DNA of 38,751 bases from Burkholderiales bacterium (GCA_947371645.1 CANBQJ010000008.1:1-38751), one strand, 5' to 3'. Positions 16,729 through 25,960 are shown, counted from the first letter of the stretch. The notes: generated by a model from the letters alone, not told the origin. Translations and numbers: made by a program.

Positions 16729-17835
16729 ATGGTCTCAGTTCAGCCCAGGGTGCTGCACGTGCTGCCCACCCGTGCCAAGGAGTACGGCGGCCCGGTGGCG
16801 GTGGCAGAAGCCCTGGCCAGCGAATGCCGCCAGCTGGGGTGGCAGGCGTCCATCTACCCCGCCCTGCCTGACGAGGCCTCACCTGACGCTGCACCTCATC
16901 TGCTTGCTGCAGTGAGGGCCAGCGATGTGGTTCATGTGCATGGCCTGTGGTACCTGGCAGGCACGGTGGCCGCCATGGCCGCACGGTGGTCCAACAAGCC
17001 CTACGTGCTGACCCCGCATGGCATGCTGGACCACTGGGCACTGGGGCGCAGCCGCATGAAGAAGCGACTCTACGGAACGCTGTTCGAGCGCCGCAACATC
17101 GCGGCGGCGGCCCGGCTGCACTTCCTGAACACGGAAGAGCTGGCCGAGGCCCGCGACTATGGCGAGCCCTTCCAACCCTTCGTCATGCCCAACGGCGTGG
17201 TGGTGGGCGACTACAGCGCCTTGCCCGAACGGCAGACCTTGCATGCCGAAGTGCCTGAACTGCAAGGCAAGGTGGTGGCGCTGTTCCTGGGCCGGCTTCA
17301 CCCCAAGAAGGGCTTTGCGGCACTGATCCCTGCCCTGGCCGATGCAGTGAAGTCACAACCCGGGCTGCACCTGCTGATCGCGGGGCCGGACGAAGGTGGC
17401 TACAAGGCCCAACTGGACAAGCTGATCGAGCAACACCACCTGTCGGCGCACGTGTCCTTCCTGGGCATGGTCCAGGGCCAACGCAAGCTCGCCGCCCTGG
17501 CCGCTGCGGACTTCTTCGTCCTGCCCTCGCATCAGGAAGGTGACTCGGTGGCCGTCAAGGAAGCCATGGCCTGCGCCCTGCCTGTGATCATCACGCCGGC
17601 CTGCCACTTCCCCGAAGTCCAGACGCGCCAGGCTGGCCTGGTGGTCTCGCCACAAGCGGTGGCCGTGACGCAAGCATTGGTTCAACTGGCACAAGACCCG
17701 TCGCTGCGGGCCCGCATGGGCCGACAGGCGCGCCAGCTGGTCGAAGAACAGTACACCTGGCACCAACTGGGCAAGCGCCTGATCGGCGTCTACGACGAGG
17801 TGCTGCGGAGTGACCTGCGGGGCTCACATGTTTGA
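16729..17835 (+). CDS. Glycosyltransferase, GT4 family
   Basis: The 368-residue product is a GT-B glycosyltransferase. It has the N-terminal glycine-rich segment TRAKEYGGPVAVAEALASE, a middle HVHGLWYLAG and TPHGMLDHWALGRSRMKKRLY. The C-terminal part contains ALFLGRLHPKKGFAALIPALA and the E-x7-E motif PSHQEGDSVAVKEAMACALPVI. The TPHGML stretch is typical of enzymes from capsule and exopolysaccharide loci. The start lies nine bases after the previous glycosyltransferase. Its 3' end overlaps the fucosyltransferase-like gene by eight bases, so 15547-18748 is one transcription unit. The sugar specificity is not readable. Confidence 0.9.
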   Translation: MVSVQPRVLHVLPTRAKEYGGPVAVAEALASECRQLGWQASIYPALPDEASPDAAPHLLAAVRASDVVHVHGLWYLAGTVAAMAARWSNKPYVLTPHGMLDHWALGRSRMKKRLYGTLFERRNIAAAARLHFLNTEELAEARDYGEPFQPFVMPNGVVVGDYSALPERQTLHAEVPELQGKVVALFLGRLHPKKGFAALIPALADAVKSQPGLHLLIAGPDEGGYKAQLDKLIEQHHLSAHVSFLGMVQGQRKLAALAAADFFVLPSHQEGDSVAVKEAMACALPVIITPACHFPEVQTRQAGLVVSPQAVAVTQALVQLAQDPSLRARMGRQARQLVEEQYTWHQLGKRLIGVYDEVLRSDLRGSHV

Positions 17836-18748
17836 ATCCTGCGTGCACGCCCGCTTGCCAAGGGGAGGTCTGGGCAACAAGTTGCTGGTCTGGGCCCGGG
17901 CCCTGGTGTTTGCCCACGCGCATGGCTTGCCGCTGCTCACCTCCGGGTGGGCCGAAGTCAAGCTGGGCCCCTACCTGCGCCGAGAACGCAGCAAGCGGCA
18001 GTACTGGGGCTACTTCCCCCATTCGCCGGCACCGGGTCTGCTCCAGCAGGCCTTGCTGGCGTGGGCCTACCAGCCGCCCATCGTCGAGCCTGCCCTGCAC
18101 ATGCCCCTCGGCGACGTGGCCGCATCCAGGCAGGTGTACGTGTTCGAACGTGTACCGCCATGGGAAGACTACTTCCAGGGCTTGCGTGGACATGAAGGCC
18201 TGGTGAGGGCCGCATTCCATCAAGCGCTCGGGGACGGTTACGCCAGGCTGAGCCAGGCAGCGCCAAAGCCCACCATCGCCGTGCACGTGCGGCGCAGCGA
18301 CTTCCGCGAGCTGGCACCTGGCGAGGTCCTGGGCAACGCCTGCAACGTGCGGACGCCGATTGATTTCTACGTTGATGTGGTCAATGGGCTGCGCGCCGTC
18401 GCAGGCCACGCGCTGCCGGTCACCGTGTTCACCGACGGCCGGGCTGAGGATGTGCGCGCCCTGCTGGACCTGCCCCAGGTGACCATGGCCGCCCACAACC
18501 CGGACATCGTGGACCTGATCCTGATGTCCCAAGCGCGGTGCCTGGTGACTTCTGCCGGCAGCACCTTCAGCTACTGGGCCGCCTACATGTCGGAGGCAAG
18601 TGTCATCCTGCATCCAGGCCATGACGTTGCGATACGGTCAGATGCCCTGCGTGCAGTGCACTTTGAAGGCCCTCTGCCCACGCCTGATCAGCCCAGTGAA
18701 CTGCTGCGCCAGAACCTCAGGGCCTTGGGCCCGGCACCCTGTCCTTGA
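17828..18748 (+). CDS. GT11-like alpha-1,2-fucosyltransferase family protein
   Basis: The 306-residue protein has two hallmarks of glycosyltransferase family 11. One is an N-terminal PRGGLGNKLLVWARAL loop. The other is HVRRSDF near residues 152-158, corresponding to the HxRRxD donor-binding motif. A third motif, SAGSTFSYWAAYM near 245-257, is also typical. Such enzymes use GDP-fucose or a related GDP-6-deoxyhexose, in agreement with the GDP-mannose dehydratase at 29799-30767. The family also contains enzymes of other specificity. An upstream GTG at 17810 is an alternative start; the ATG was chosen because the conserved loop then sits close to the N-terminus. The final 32 bases overlap the convergent acetyltransferase. 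Confidence 0.75.
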   Translation: MFESCVHARLPRGGLGNKLLVWARALVFAHAHGLPLLTSGWAEVKLGPYLRRERSKRQYWGYFPHSPAPGLLQQALLAWAYQPPIVEPALHMPLGDVAASRQVYVFERVPPWEDYFQGLRGHEGLVRAAFHQALGDGYARLSQAAPKPTIAVHVRRSDFRELAPGEVLGNACNVRTPIDFYVDVVNGLRAVAGHALPVTVFTDGRAEDVRALLDLPQVTMAAHNPDIVDLILMSQARCLVTSAGSTFSYWAAYMSEASVILHPGHDVAIRSDALRAVHFEGPLPTPDQPSELLRQNLRALGPAPCP

Positions 18749-19328
18749 CGGCCACGGCCGGGTTGCCCGCATGGATCTTCCCGCCGGCCAGGTCTGCCAG
18801 GGCTGCACCGCCCATCAGCAACACCGCCCCCCGGCCCACCGTGACGCCCGGGGCCACGAGCGTGAACGCCGCCAGCCACGCTTCATCTTCAATCGAGACG
18901 GGCTGGGCCCTCAGCGTGAACGCCGGGTTGCCCCAATCGTGGTTGCCCGTGCAAATGTAGACGCCTTGCGACACACAGCAGTTGGCACCGATGCGCACCT
19001 CTGCCAGGTTGTCGATCCAGACGTCTTCGCCGATCCAGCTGTCCGCCCCGATGCTCAAGCGCCATGGGAACTTGACCCGCACGCCAGGCTTGATGACCAC
19101 GCCATGGGCGATCTGGCCGCCAAACAGGCGCAGGAGGGCCACACGCCAGCCTGAACCCGGCAAACAACTCTCGAACAGGGTGCCATGCACCAGCTGCCAC
19201 AAGACTTCAACGATGCGCGGCCGGCCTCGGTCCAGCGTGGCCTCGTAGCCGGCCAAACTTGCATACGCGCGCACCGGCGTCTGACTTTTCAAAATGCGCC
19301 CCCAGAGATCATGTTGCAACCCAGTCAT
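18717..19328 (-). CDS. WcaF/NodL-type O-acetyltransferase (left-handed beta-helix)
   Basis: The 203-residue protein has hexapeptide repeats of the left-handed beta-helix fold (IAHGVVIKPGVRVKF, IGADSWIGEDVWIDNLAEVRIGANCCVSQGVYICTG). It carries the catalytic-type NHDWGNPAF segment and a C-terminal GNPAVAVKDR. This pattern matches WcaF-like acetyltransferases that use acetyl-CoA to decorate exopolysaccharide sugars. The start at 19328 (MTGLQHDLWG) is preferred to an open extension to 19376 that would run into the divergent glycosyltransferase. Only 28 bases separate the two divergent start codons. Its 3' end overlaps the GT11 gene. The acceptor sugar is unknown. Confidence 0.86.
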   Translation of the reverse strand: MTGLQHDLWGRILKSQTPVRAYASLAGYEATLDRGRPRIVEVLWQLVHGTLFESCLPGSGWRVALLRLFGGQIAHGVVIKPGVRVKFPWRLSIGADSWIGEDVWIDNLAEVRIGANCCVSQGVYICTGNHDWGNPAFTLRAQPVSIEDEAWLAAFTLVAPGVTVGRGAVLLMGGAALADLAGGKIHAGNPAVAVKDRVPGPRP

Positions 19329-19356
19329 GGGCCTATGATTGCCGCGCAACGTCCAC

Positions 19357-20577
19357 ATGAACATCGTCTTCGTCAACCGGTTCTTCTATCCGGATCACTC
19401 TGCCACCAGTCAGCTGCTGAGCGATCTGGCCTTCGACCTGGCCCGTCAAGGTCACCACGTGCGCGTGGTGACCAGCCGCCTGCATTATGACGATCCGAAC
19501 GCCAGGCTCGCCCCCGATGAGGGCATAGATGGCGTGGCCGTGCACCGCTTGTGGACCAGCCGCTTTGGTCGAGGCAGCTTGCTGGGTCGGGCCATGGACT
19601 ACCTCACCTTCTACAGCAGCGCCATGTGGCACCTGATGTGGTCTTTGCGGCGCGGCGATGTGGTGGTGGCCAAGACAGACCCACCCCTGATCTCGGTGGT
19701 GGTGGCCCTCTGCGCTCGGCTGCGCGGGGCCACCCTGGTCAACTGGTTGCAGGATGTCTTCCCGGAGGTGGCCAGCGCCTTGAACCTGAAGCTGACCCAA
19801 GGCCGCATGGGGCGGGTGCTCACGGCGGCACGCAACTGGTCACTGAAGTCGGCACACTGCAATGTGGTGCTGGGCCAGCGCATGGCAGCGCTGCTTTGCG
19901 CGCAAGGCCTGCCCACCCGGCAGGTGCGCGTGATCCACAACTGGTCTGATGGCCAGGCGATCCGGCCCCTGGCGGCGTCCCACAACACCTTGCGCCAGGA
20001 CTGGGGCATGGCGGGCCGCTTCGTGGCGGCGTACTCCGGCAACATGGGCCGCGCGCACGAACTCGACACCATCGTGCAAGCGGCTAGGCTGCTGCAAGGC
20101 CACCCCCACATCGTCTTCCTGTTCATTGGGGATGGCCATGGCCGCCAGGCGCTGGCGCAGGCCACTGCGGGCATGGCCAATGTGGTGCTGCAACCCTATC
20201 AGCCGCGCGACATGCTGGGCCAGAGCCTGACGCTGCCCGACGTGCACTTCATTTCACTCCGCCCCGAGATGGAGGGGCTCATCGTGCCCAGCAAGTTCTA
20301 TGGCGTGATGGCGGCCGGTCGCCCGGCTGTCTTCATCGGTGCGCCAGACGGTGAGGTGGCCCGGCAGCTTCAGGCGCACGATTGTGGCCATGCCATCGGG
20401 CCCGATGACGCGCAAGGGCTGGCCAGTCTCTTGTTGGCCATGAGCCAGGATCTGGCCTTGACCGCCCTCATGGGGCAGCGTGCGCGGGCGCTGTTTGACC
20501 GGGAATTCGACCAGGCTGTGGCCCTTCAGGCCTGGCGCTCGGTGCTGAGCGACGCGGCTTCTGCTCGCCCCGCCTGA
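19357..20577 (+). CDS. WbuB/WcaI-like glycosyltransferase, GT4 family
   Basis: The 406-residue product begins MNIVFVNRFFYPDHSATSQL, the characteristic N-terminus of WbuB and WcaI-type glycosyltransferases. It has the KTDPPLISVV and NWLQDVFPEVA segments typical of that group. The C-terminal half has AYSGNMGRAHELDTIVQAARLL, VFLFIGDGHGRQAL and the donor-binding FISLRPEMEGLIVPSKFYGVMAAGRPAVF. It would transfer a hexose, fucose or HexNAc in repeat-unit assembly. A TTG at 19339 is an in-frame alternative start. The last 52 bases overlap the convergent glycosyltransferase at 20526-21719. Confidence 0.9.
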   Translation: MNIVFVNRFFYPDHSATSQLLSDLAFDLARQGHHVRVVTSRLHYDDPNARLAPDEGIDGVAVHRLWTSRFGRGSLLGRAMDYLTFYSSAMWHLMWSLRRGDVVVAKTDPPLISVVVALCARLRGATLVNWLQDVFPEVASALNLKLTQGRMGRVLTAARNWSLKSAHCNVVLGQRMAALLCAQGLPTRQVRVIHNWSDGQAIRPLAASHNTLRQDWGMAGRFVAAYSGNMGRAHELDTIVQAARLLQGHPHIVFLFIGDGHGRQALAQATAGMANVVLQPYQPRDMLGQSLTLPDVHFISLRPEMEGLIVPSKFYGVMAAGRPAVFIGAPDGEVARQLQAHDCGHAIGPDDAQGLASLLLAMSQDLALTALMGQRARALFDREFDQAVALQAWRSVLSDAASARPA

Positions 20578-21719
20578 AGCACATCCAGCACGTCGGCCGC
20601 CATGCGCCGCATGGAGAAATGGGCGCAGAAGGCCTGCCGCTCTTCGGCCGTGGCCGGTGTGTGCCGATCTAGCCCCGCCAGGAAGCCGGCAAGGCCTGCG
20701 CGCAACGCAACAGGCGAATGATCTGGCGTCACCTGCACCCACCGCGCCCGCCTGGCCACGTCGGATGCGCCATTGAAGGGCGTGACCACGCAAGGGATGC
20801 CCCTGGCTGCTGCCTCCACCAAGCTCAAGGGCAGGCCCTCGAAGTGGCTGCACAAGACGAACACGTCCATCTGGTCCAGGAAGAGTTCGGGCCGATCGGT
20901 CCAGCCGGTGACGGACCAACTTCCCGTCGGGGCTTCCTGAGTCAGCCGGGCTTCGATGGCCGCACGCTCCGGCCCATCACCCACCAACAGCAAGCGGGCT
21001 GCGCTGCCACCTTGGCGCAGCGCCAGCCACGCGTCCAGCAGCGCGGACAGGTTCTTCTGCGGCACAAACTGCCCCACGAAACCGATCACGGGCGGTGTTT
21101 CACGCCCGGGGCACGAGGCCCGGGCTGCTTGCGCGACGCCCTCCAGCGGGATGCCGTTGTTGATGACCCAGGTGGGCCTGGGCTCGGGGTAGCAGGCCTC
21201 GAATTCGGCCTGGGCGCCTTCTGACACCAGGATCAGGCGATAAGGGTGCGCGGCATACCAGCGCGCCAGCAGGCGCTGCCGCCAACGCCCGAAGGGCCGT
21301 TGGTGCTTTTGCGCGGTCATGGGCATGTGCATCACCCCGGCCACAGGGGCACATCGCGACCGCAGCGCGCCGGCCAGGTAGTCCAGCCCGTCTTCGTCGT
21401 ACTGCTGGTTGACCACGATGCCCGACGGCGCCACCTGCTGGCATACCTCGGCCACCACCTTCGCCTGCCGCCGGTCCAGCATGGCTTGGACGAACCTCAG
21501 GCGCCGGTGCACCAGGCCCCGCAAGGGGCGGCGGTGCACCACTGCACCGGCTTGCGCCAGCTCCTGGGCCCAGCCGTCCATGTAGGCCACGGTGGACAGC
21601 AGCACGTGCGGTGCCACACCCAGCTGACACAGCCCCTGCACCAGGTAGACCAGGTAGCGTTCGCCGCCCCCGCGGGCACTGGAGTTGGAGCTGATCAACA
21701 GCACCCGGTCCAGACTCAT
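20526..21719 (-). CDS. Glycosyltransferase, GT4 family
   Basis: The 397-residue protein is a GT-B enzyme. Its acceptor half starts with VLLISSNSSARGGGERYLVYLVQGL. The donor half has VIGFVGQFVPQKNLSALLDAWLAL, RLLLVGDGPERAAIEARL and the motif FVLCSHFEGLPLSLVEAAARGIPCVVTPF near residues 290-320. It is the last gene of the long leftward operon and overlaps the preceding methyltransferase by four bases (ATGA), so it is translationally coupled. Function in repeat-unit assembly is inferred from context. The linkage is unknown. Confidence 0.9.
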   Translation of the reverse strand: MSLDRVLLISSNSSARGGGERYLVYLVQGLCQLGVAPHVLLSTVAYMDGWAQELAQAGAVVHRRPLRGLVHRRLRFVQAMLDRRQAKVVAEVCQQVAPSGIVVNQQYDEDGLDYLAGALRSRCAPVAGVMHMPMTAQKHQRPFGRWRQRLLARWYAAHPYRLILVSEGAQAEFEACYPEPRPTWVINNGIPLEGVAQAARASCPGRETPPVIGFVGQFVPQKNLSALLDAWLALRQGGSAARLLLVGDGPERAAIEARLTQEAPTGSWSVTGWTDRPELFLDQMDVFVLCSHFEGLPLSLVEAAARGIPCVVTPFNGASDVARRARWVQVTPDHSPVALRAGLAGFLAGLDRHTPATAEERQAFCAHFSMRRMAADVLDVLQAGRAEAASLSTERQA

Positions 21720-22459
21720 GCGCGGTGGAGCTTGGGGGTGAATTCGTAGAGCATGGTCTTGGCAAAAACCTCAGGGCGAAGGCCGGCCGCCACCAGCACG
21801 GGCGTCAGCTTGAGGAGGAGCCTGGAGCGCCATGTCCCGGACGACTCGGCCCGCACCCCGGCGTAGCGGTCCAGTTGCAGGCCGAAGCGGTTGGCCAGCT
21901 CGCACAACGTGCCGGCATCGAACCAGGTCACGTGGTCCGCGCTGTCGGTGAAAGGCGCGCCTTCGAAGAGGTTCTTCAAGATGGCGTTGGCATACCAGGG
22001 GTTGGGCGTCGACACGACCAGGCGACCGCCGGCCCGCAACATCGGCGCGGCGTTCTTGAACAGCGCAGACGGGTTGTTCAGGTGCTCGATGACGTCGCCC
22101 ACCACGATCACATCGAACTGCGCATCCAGTGGCCCGCTGGTGATGTCGTGCGTCACCACCTGGTAGCCGCGGTCGCACAGCGATTTCACCTCGTCGGCCA
22201 GGATGTCCATGCCCAGGCAGGTCCGGGCGGCGGCGCGCACATGCTGGTGCAACCAGGTGTCGGCTGCAGACGAGGCACGGAAATGCTCCACCACGCCGAT
22301 GTCGAGCACGTCCTTGCCCTTCACCAGCCCCTGGATGTGCGCGATCCGGTTGCCGATCAGCTGGCGGCTGCGCGCACGGGCCAGTTCCTTGATGCGATAG
22401 GACAGCACCTCAGGCTGGTTCGGGTCCTGAGAGATGTCGCTCCACGTGTTCACTGCCAT
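21716..22459 (-). CDS. Class I SAM-dependent methyltransferase with unusual motif I
   Basis: The 247-residue protein has a class I methyltransferase fold. It has an N-terminal helical region, motif I KDVLDIGVVEHF near residue 50, CLGMDILADEVKSLCDRGYQVV, and FDVIVVGDVIEHLNNPSALFKNAAPMLRAGGRLVVSTPNPW. Motif I lacks the usual GxGxG. The pattern DIGVVEH recurs in some polysaccharide-locus methyltransferases, so it may be a subfamily feature rather than a defect. It probably methylates a sugar hydroxyl or carboxyl of the repeat unit. The gene sits between a second methyltransferase and a glycosyltransferase in the leftward operon. Confidence 0.85.
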   Translation of the reverse strand: MAVNTWSDISQDPNQPEVLSYRIKELARARSRQLIGNRIAHIQGLVKGKDVLDIGVVEHFRASSAADTWLHQHVRAAARTCLGMDILADEVKSLCDRGYQVVTHDITSGPLDAQFDVIVVGDVIEHLNNPSALFKNAAPMLRAGGRLVVSTPNPWYANAILKNLFEGAPFTDSADHVTWFDAGTLCELANRFGLQLDRYAGVRAESSGTWRSRLLLKLTPVLVAAGLRPEVFAKTMLYEFTPKLHRA

Positions 22460-22485
22460 AGGTGCTCCCTAGATGTCGCGTACGT

Positions 22486-23130
22486 TCAGCGCTTGCGCGC
22501 CACCACGATGATGTTGTTGGGCCAGAACCAGCGCAGCCAGGGCGAGGCCCGGTTCACCAGCACGTGGTCAACGATGTCAAAACCCTCCGAAGACAGCAAT
22601 TTGTCGAGCGTCTTCAGAGACCAGAACTTGATGTGCCCCCCGTCCCACAGCGCGGTGAACTGGTCGTCCCACTTGTTGGCCAGGGAACACAGCAGGTTCT
22701 TGATGTAGCTGCCGTAATAGGGCGTGCTCACGACGAGGTAGCCGCCCTGCGGCAAGACCTTGGACGCAAAGCGAGGCAGATGCCGAGGGAGCATCAGGTG
22801 CTCGATGACCTCGCTGGCCAGGACCATGTCCACGTGCTCTTGGCCCATCGCCAGCGCGGGGTCGTCGTACACCCCCAACTGGTGGAACCGCGCCTGTGGC
22901 ACGTGTTCACGCGCCAGCCGGATGGCAGATTCTTCGGGGTCACAGCCCACTACCTGGTGCCCACGGCTGGCCAGCACCCCCGCAAAGTGCCCGTTGCCAC
23001 ACCCCATGTCGAGGATGGTCTTGACGGGCAAGCGTGCGATCACGTCGATGAGCGCGCCGTCCAGCCAGGCGTGCGTGCTGTCCGCGCTGCGGTAGGCGTA
23101 GGTGTAGGTGTTCGATTGCACTGAGGTCAT
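22486..23130 (-). CDS. Class I SAM-dependent methyltransferase
   Basis: The 214-residue protein has a clear class I SAM-binding site: ILDMGCGNGHFAGVLASRGHQVVGCDPEESAI near residues 35-70. It continues with HVDMVLASEVIEHLMLPRHLPRFASKVLPQGGYLVVSTPYYG. The C-terminal part (LLSSEGFDIVDHV, FWPNNIIVVARKR) resembles UbiG/COQ3-like methyltransferases found in O-antigen and capsule loci, not ubiquinone genes. It likely methylates a glycan residue. It starts 47 bases after the glycosyltransferase upstream in the same leftward operon and ends 26 bases before the second methyltransferase. Confidence 0.87.
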   Translation of the reverse strand: MTSVQSNTYTYAYRSADSTHAWLDGALIDVIARLPVKTILDMGCGNGHFAGVLASRGHQVVGCDPEESAIRLAREHVPQARFHQLGVYDDPALAMGQEHVDMVLASEVIEHLMLPRHLPRFASKVLPQGGYLVVSTPYYGSYIKNLLCSLANKWDDQFTALWDGGHIKFWSLKTLDKLLSSEGFDIVDHVLVNRASPWLRWFWPNNIIVVARKR

Positions 23131-23177
23131 GGCCTGAGGGATAGCCCATGCGGGTGAAAACTTGCGCTGGCCATGCT

Positions 23178-24422
23178 TCAGCTTCGCTGCTCGCCCTGAT
23201 CCAGAACCTGTCGGTAGATCGCGAGCATCTGTTCGCCAATCGCCCCGACAGAGAAGCCCTGGCGGATGTGCGTGGCCGCTGCACGCCCCACACGCCGCCT
23301 CAAGTCAGGCTGCGCGTACAGCCCGATGACCGCCTGCTCCAGCGCTTGGGCCGACTGGCAGACATAGGCTTGATCGCCACTGACCACACGCAAACCACCG
23401 AACGAAACATCATAGCCCACCACCGGAAGGCCCAGAGCCATGGCCTGCTGCAGCTTGGTCTGCAAGCCACTGCCACAGCGTTGTGGGTACACATAGACCC
23501 AATCCTGGTCCAGGAAGCCGGCGTAATCCTGGGCAAAGCTGACGTGCGTCACACCCGACAACTGCGCCATGCACGCGGCCAGGGCGGGCGCCGGGTCTTT
23601 GCCCAACACGGTGACGGCGATGTCCGGATGCACGGCGCGCAGCCTGGGCAGCGATGCCTGCAGGAAATCGACACAACCCTGCGCCACAACAGGATGCGAC
23701 AGCGTGCCCGTGATCAGCAGCCTGGGCGGACGCCCTGGTTCGAGGTCCGCGAAATGGGCAATGGGGCGCTCCGCAAATTCAGCCGAAACCGCGATGCCGA
23801 TGGTCTGGAAACGGGCATCGGGCACCTGCTGGGCCAGGTAGGCGCGGTCGCGGTCCGAGACGGTGCACACCACCTTGAAGCCGGGGTACTCACGGGTCTC
23901 GAAGCGCCGAAACATCCAGGCGTCCAGCCAGATCTTGGCCCGGTGCCAGAAGCCGGACGTGCTTTCACGCCTGGCATTGTCTGCGGCCATGGCATACGCA
24001 TCAGAGGCCACCAGCACGGCGGGCTGGTGGCCAATGGCCCGCCGGTACCAGGCGGTGAGGAACATGTCGAAGTGCACCAGGTCGTATGCACCAGGGCGCA
24101 CCGCCTGACCCAGCCAGCGCCAGAGTTCTTCGTTCTGGTAAGTGCCCAGCGCCGGGTGGTAGCCCCTCAAGGCCATCCGCGCACGGGCCAGCAAGCGTGA
24201 CCAGCCCACGGGTTTGTGAAACACGCGCACCGTGCCGACACGGGGAAATTCGGCGCGAAAGCGCTGAACCACGTCCTCAGGCGCGCCCACATGGGGCTCG
24301 ACCAGCATGAGCACGTCGCAGTTCACATGCGCATCCAGGTGCTTGAGCAAGCCGTAGGTCAGGTTCTTGTTGCCCGCGTCTGGCGGCACCGGCGTATAGG
24401 GCAGGACGAAAAGGACGTTCAC
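23178..24422 (-). CDS. Glycosyltransferase, GT4 family (exopolysaccharide type)
   Basis: The 414-residue product begins NVLFVLPYTPVPPDAGNKNL after a GTG start. It has a GT-B layout with LLITGTLSHPVVAQGCVDFL, HPDIAVTVLGKDP and the donor motif VYVYPQRCGSGLQTKLQQAMALGLPVVGYD near residues 305-335. The GSGLQTKLQQAMA segment resembles glycosyltransferases of exosortase-linked polysaccharide loci, but no exosortase is present in this window. The GTG overlaps the stop of the upstream polymerase gene by four bases (GTGA). A longer frame extends to 24512 inside that gene and was rejected for that reason. Confidence 0.88.
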   Translation of the reverse strand: MNVLFVLPYTPVPPDAGNKNLTYGLLKHLDAHVNCDVLMLVEPHVGAPEDVVQRFRAEFPRVGTVRVFHKPVGWSRLLARARMALRGYHPALGTYQNEELWRWLGQAVRPGAYDLVHFDMFLTAWYRRAIGHQPAVLVASDAYAMAADNARRESTSGFWHRAKIWLDAWMFRRFETREYPGFKVVCTVSDRDRAYLAQQVPDARFQTIGIAVSAEFAERPIAHFADLEPGRPPRLLITGTLSHPVVAQGCVDFLQASLPRLRAVHPDIAVTVLGKDPAPALAACMAQLSGVTHVSFAQDYAGFLDQDWVYVYPQRCGSGLQTKLQQAMALGLPVVGYDVSFGGLRVVSGDQAYVCQSAQALEQAVIGLYAQPDLRRRVGRAAATHIRQGFSVGAIGEQMLAIYRQVLDQGEQRS

Positions 24423-25960
24423 GGTTTTTCTGATGTCACGAGGGCGGGCGTCGGCGGCGTCGCCTGGGGGCTTGCAAGGGGCGCGGTTCCCAACAACCGG
24501 GTCAGCAGCCACTCACCGCACACCGCCGTCACGCCGATGATGGCGAGGCGCTGCGGCACCACTTCCAGGGTGCCCTCACTGACCAACAAGGCCAGTTGAA
24601 TGGACAACACGGCCAGCACGATGGGTTCGATGCGCATGCGTGCCCAGCCCAAAGTTCTGAACAGGATATGCGCTCCCCAGACGAACATGGCCAACAGGAA
24701 ACAGACTAACGCAAGGTGACCACCCAGCACATAAAAGGTGCCCAACAACGATGGTGAAAATGCGACGCCGAACTCCGACGTCAAGCCCAGCACCTCCGTG
24801 CCATAGAAGCTGGCAATGCCCGGCCCGCTGCCGGCCAGGAAGTCCCAGGCGCGCGCCACAGACCACTGCATGTCGTAGTCCATGAGGTTGAGCATGGTGT
24901 CCACGCCGTTGATGCGCAAGACCAACCCCAGGTAGCCAATGAGCGGGGCATTGTCTCCGCCGCTGGCATTCGCGTCCCATTGCTGGGCAGCCAGAGAGAA
25001 GATCGTCCACACGTCCTGATTGAAGTCCAGGTTGCGCAGGATGCGGTTGATGCTCAGGAACACGTTGAACGCGGTCAGCACCGGGATCGCCACAAACAAG
25101 GCCATCACCCGCCGGCGGTCCAGCCTGTCCGTCAGGAACCACAGGACGTACAGCGAGGTGAGCACGATGGTCAATGCCGACTTGCTGGTGCTGAGCAAGC
25201 CCCAGACCACGCCAAACACCAGGAAGCCTACCGTGGCCTTGCGGTTCAAAGACGACAAGCCCAGCTCCTGCGTCAGCCAGATCAGCAGCATGTAGAGCAA
25301 GGGCAGCAGGCCACGGTGCACCGCCATGATGACCCCGGCCAGGCGAAAAGGCAGTGGCTCCTGCTCACGCGTGGTGCCTTCATTGAGGCCAACGCCCGTC
25401 CAGATCTCGACGGCAAACAGCAAGAAGGAAAGGCCCAGCACCGCCAGAAACACCCAATGCAGGCGAATGGCCACCAGGGCGGGACGTGTGCTGTGCAGGC
25501 CCAATGCCGGGGCATCGACCCGCCCGCTTGCACCACCCCGGCCGATGGCCAATACCACCACCGCGAAGGTCACCCAGGCTGCACTGGCCAGCTCCAGGTA
25601 ACTCATCAGCATGACCGGGTCTTCGAAATAGGGTGCCTCCAGTGGGTAGCTGCCCCGCAAGGCCTGGTCGTAGACATCCAGGTGCAGGCTCATGTACGTG
25701 AGCAGGTGGAACTTCAGGAAGTAGCCGATGGCGTACAACCAGAAGATGATCCACAGGTGCAAGAGGCGGCGCCCCTCCCCCGCCATCACCCGAACCATCG
25801 CGAGGGCCGCCGCCAGGTTCAGCACGTGCAGGGCCAGGTAGTAGCCAGCCTGCGCCTCGAAGCGATCACGGGTGACCCACCAGCCCACACCAAACAGCAA
25901 GCACATCAGCGCGCTCAGCACGGTGGCCGAATGGCGTGAAGCGGTCGCCGTGCGCGTCAT
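24419..25960 (-). CDS. O-antigen/exopolysaccharide polymerase (Wzy-like)
   Basis: The 513-residue protein is strongly hydrophobic, with roughly twelve predicted membrane helices and a larger polar loop around residues 325-395. The loop includes QQWDANASGGDNAPLIGYLG and lies at the usual place for the periplasmic loop of Wzy proteins. Wzy polymerases join lipid-linked repeat units in the periplasm and have very low sequence conservation. Assignment therefore rests on topology and on position among Wzx, Wzz and Wza genes. An O-antigen ligase is the main alternative, but no other polymerase candidate exists in the locus. The stop overlaps the next glycosyltransferase start. Confidence 0.72.
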   Translation of the reverse strand: MTRTATASRHSATVLSALMCLLFGVGWWVTRDRFEAQAGYYLALHVLNLAAALAMVRVMAGEGRRLLHLWIIFWLYAIGYFLKFHLLTYMSLHLDVYDQALRGSYPLEAPYFEDPVMLMSYLELASAAWVTFAVVVLAIGRGGASGRVDAPALGLHSTRPALVAIRLHWVFLAVLGLSFLLFAVEIWTGVGLNEGTTREQEPLPFRLAGVIMAVHRGLLPLLYMLLIWLTQELGLSSLNRKATVGFLVFGVVWGLLSTSKSALTIVLTSLYVLWFLTDRLDRRRVMALFVAIPVLTAFNVFLSINRILRNLDFNQDVWTIFSLAAQQWDANASGGDNAPLIGYLGLVLRINGVDTMLNLMDYDMQWSVARAWDFLAGSGPGIASFYGTEVLGLTSEFGVAFSPSLLGTFYVLGGHLALVCFLLAMFVWGAHILFRTLGWARMRIEPIVLAVLSIQLALLVSEGTLEVVPQRLAIIGVTAVCGEWLLTRLLGTAPLASPQATPPTPALVTSEKP

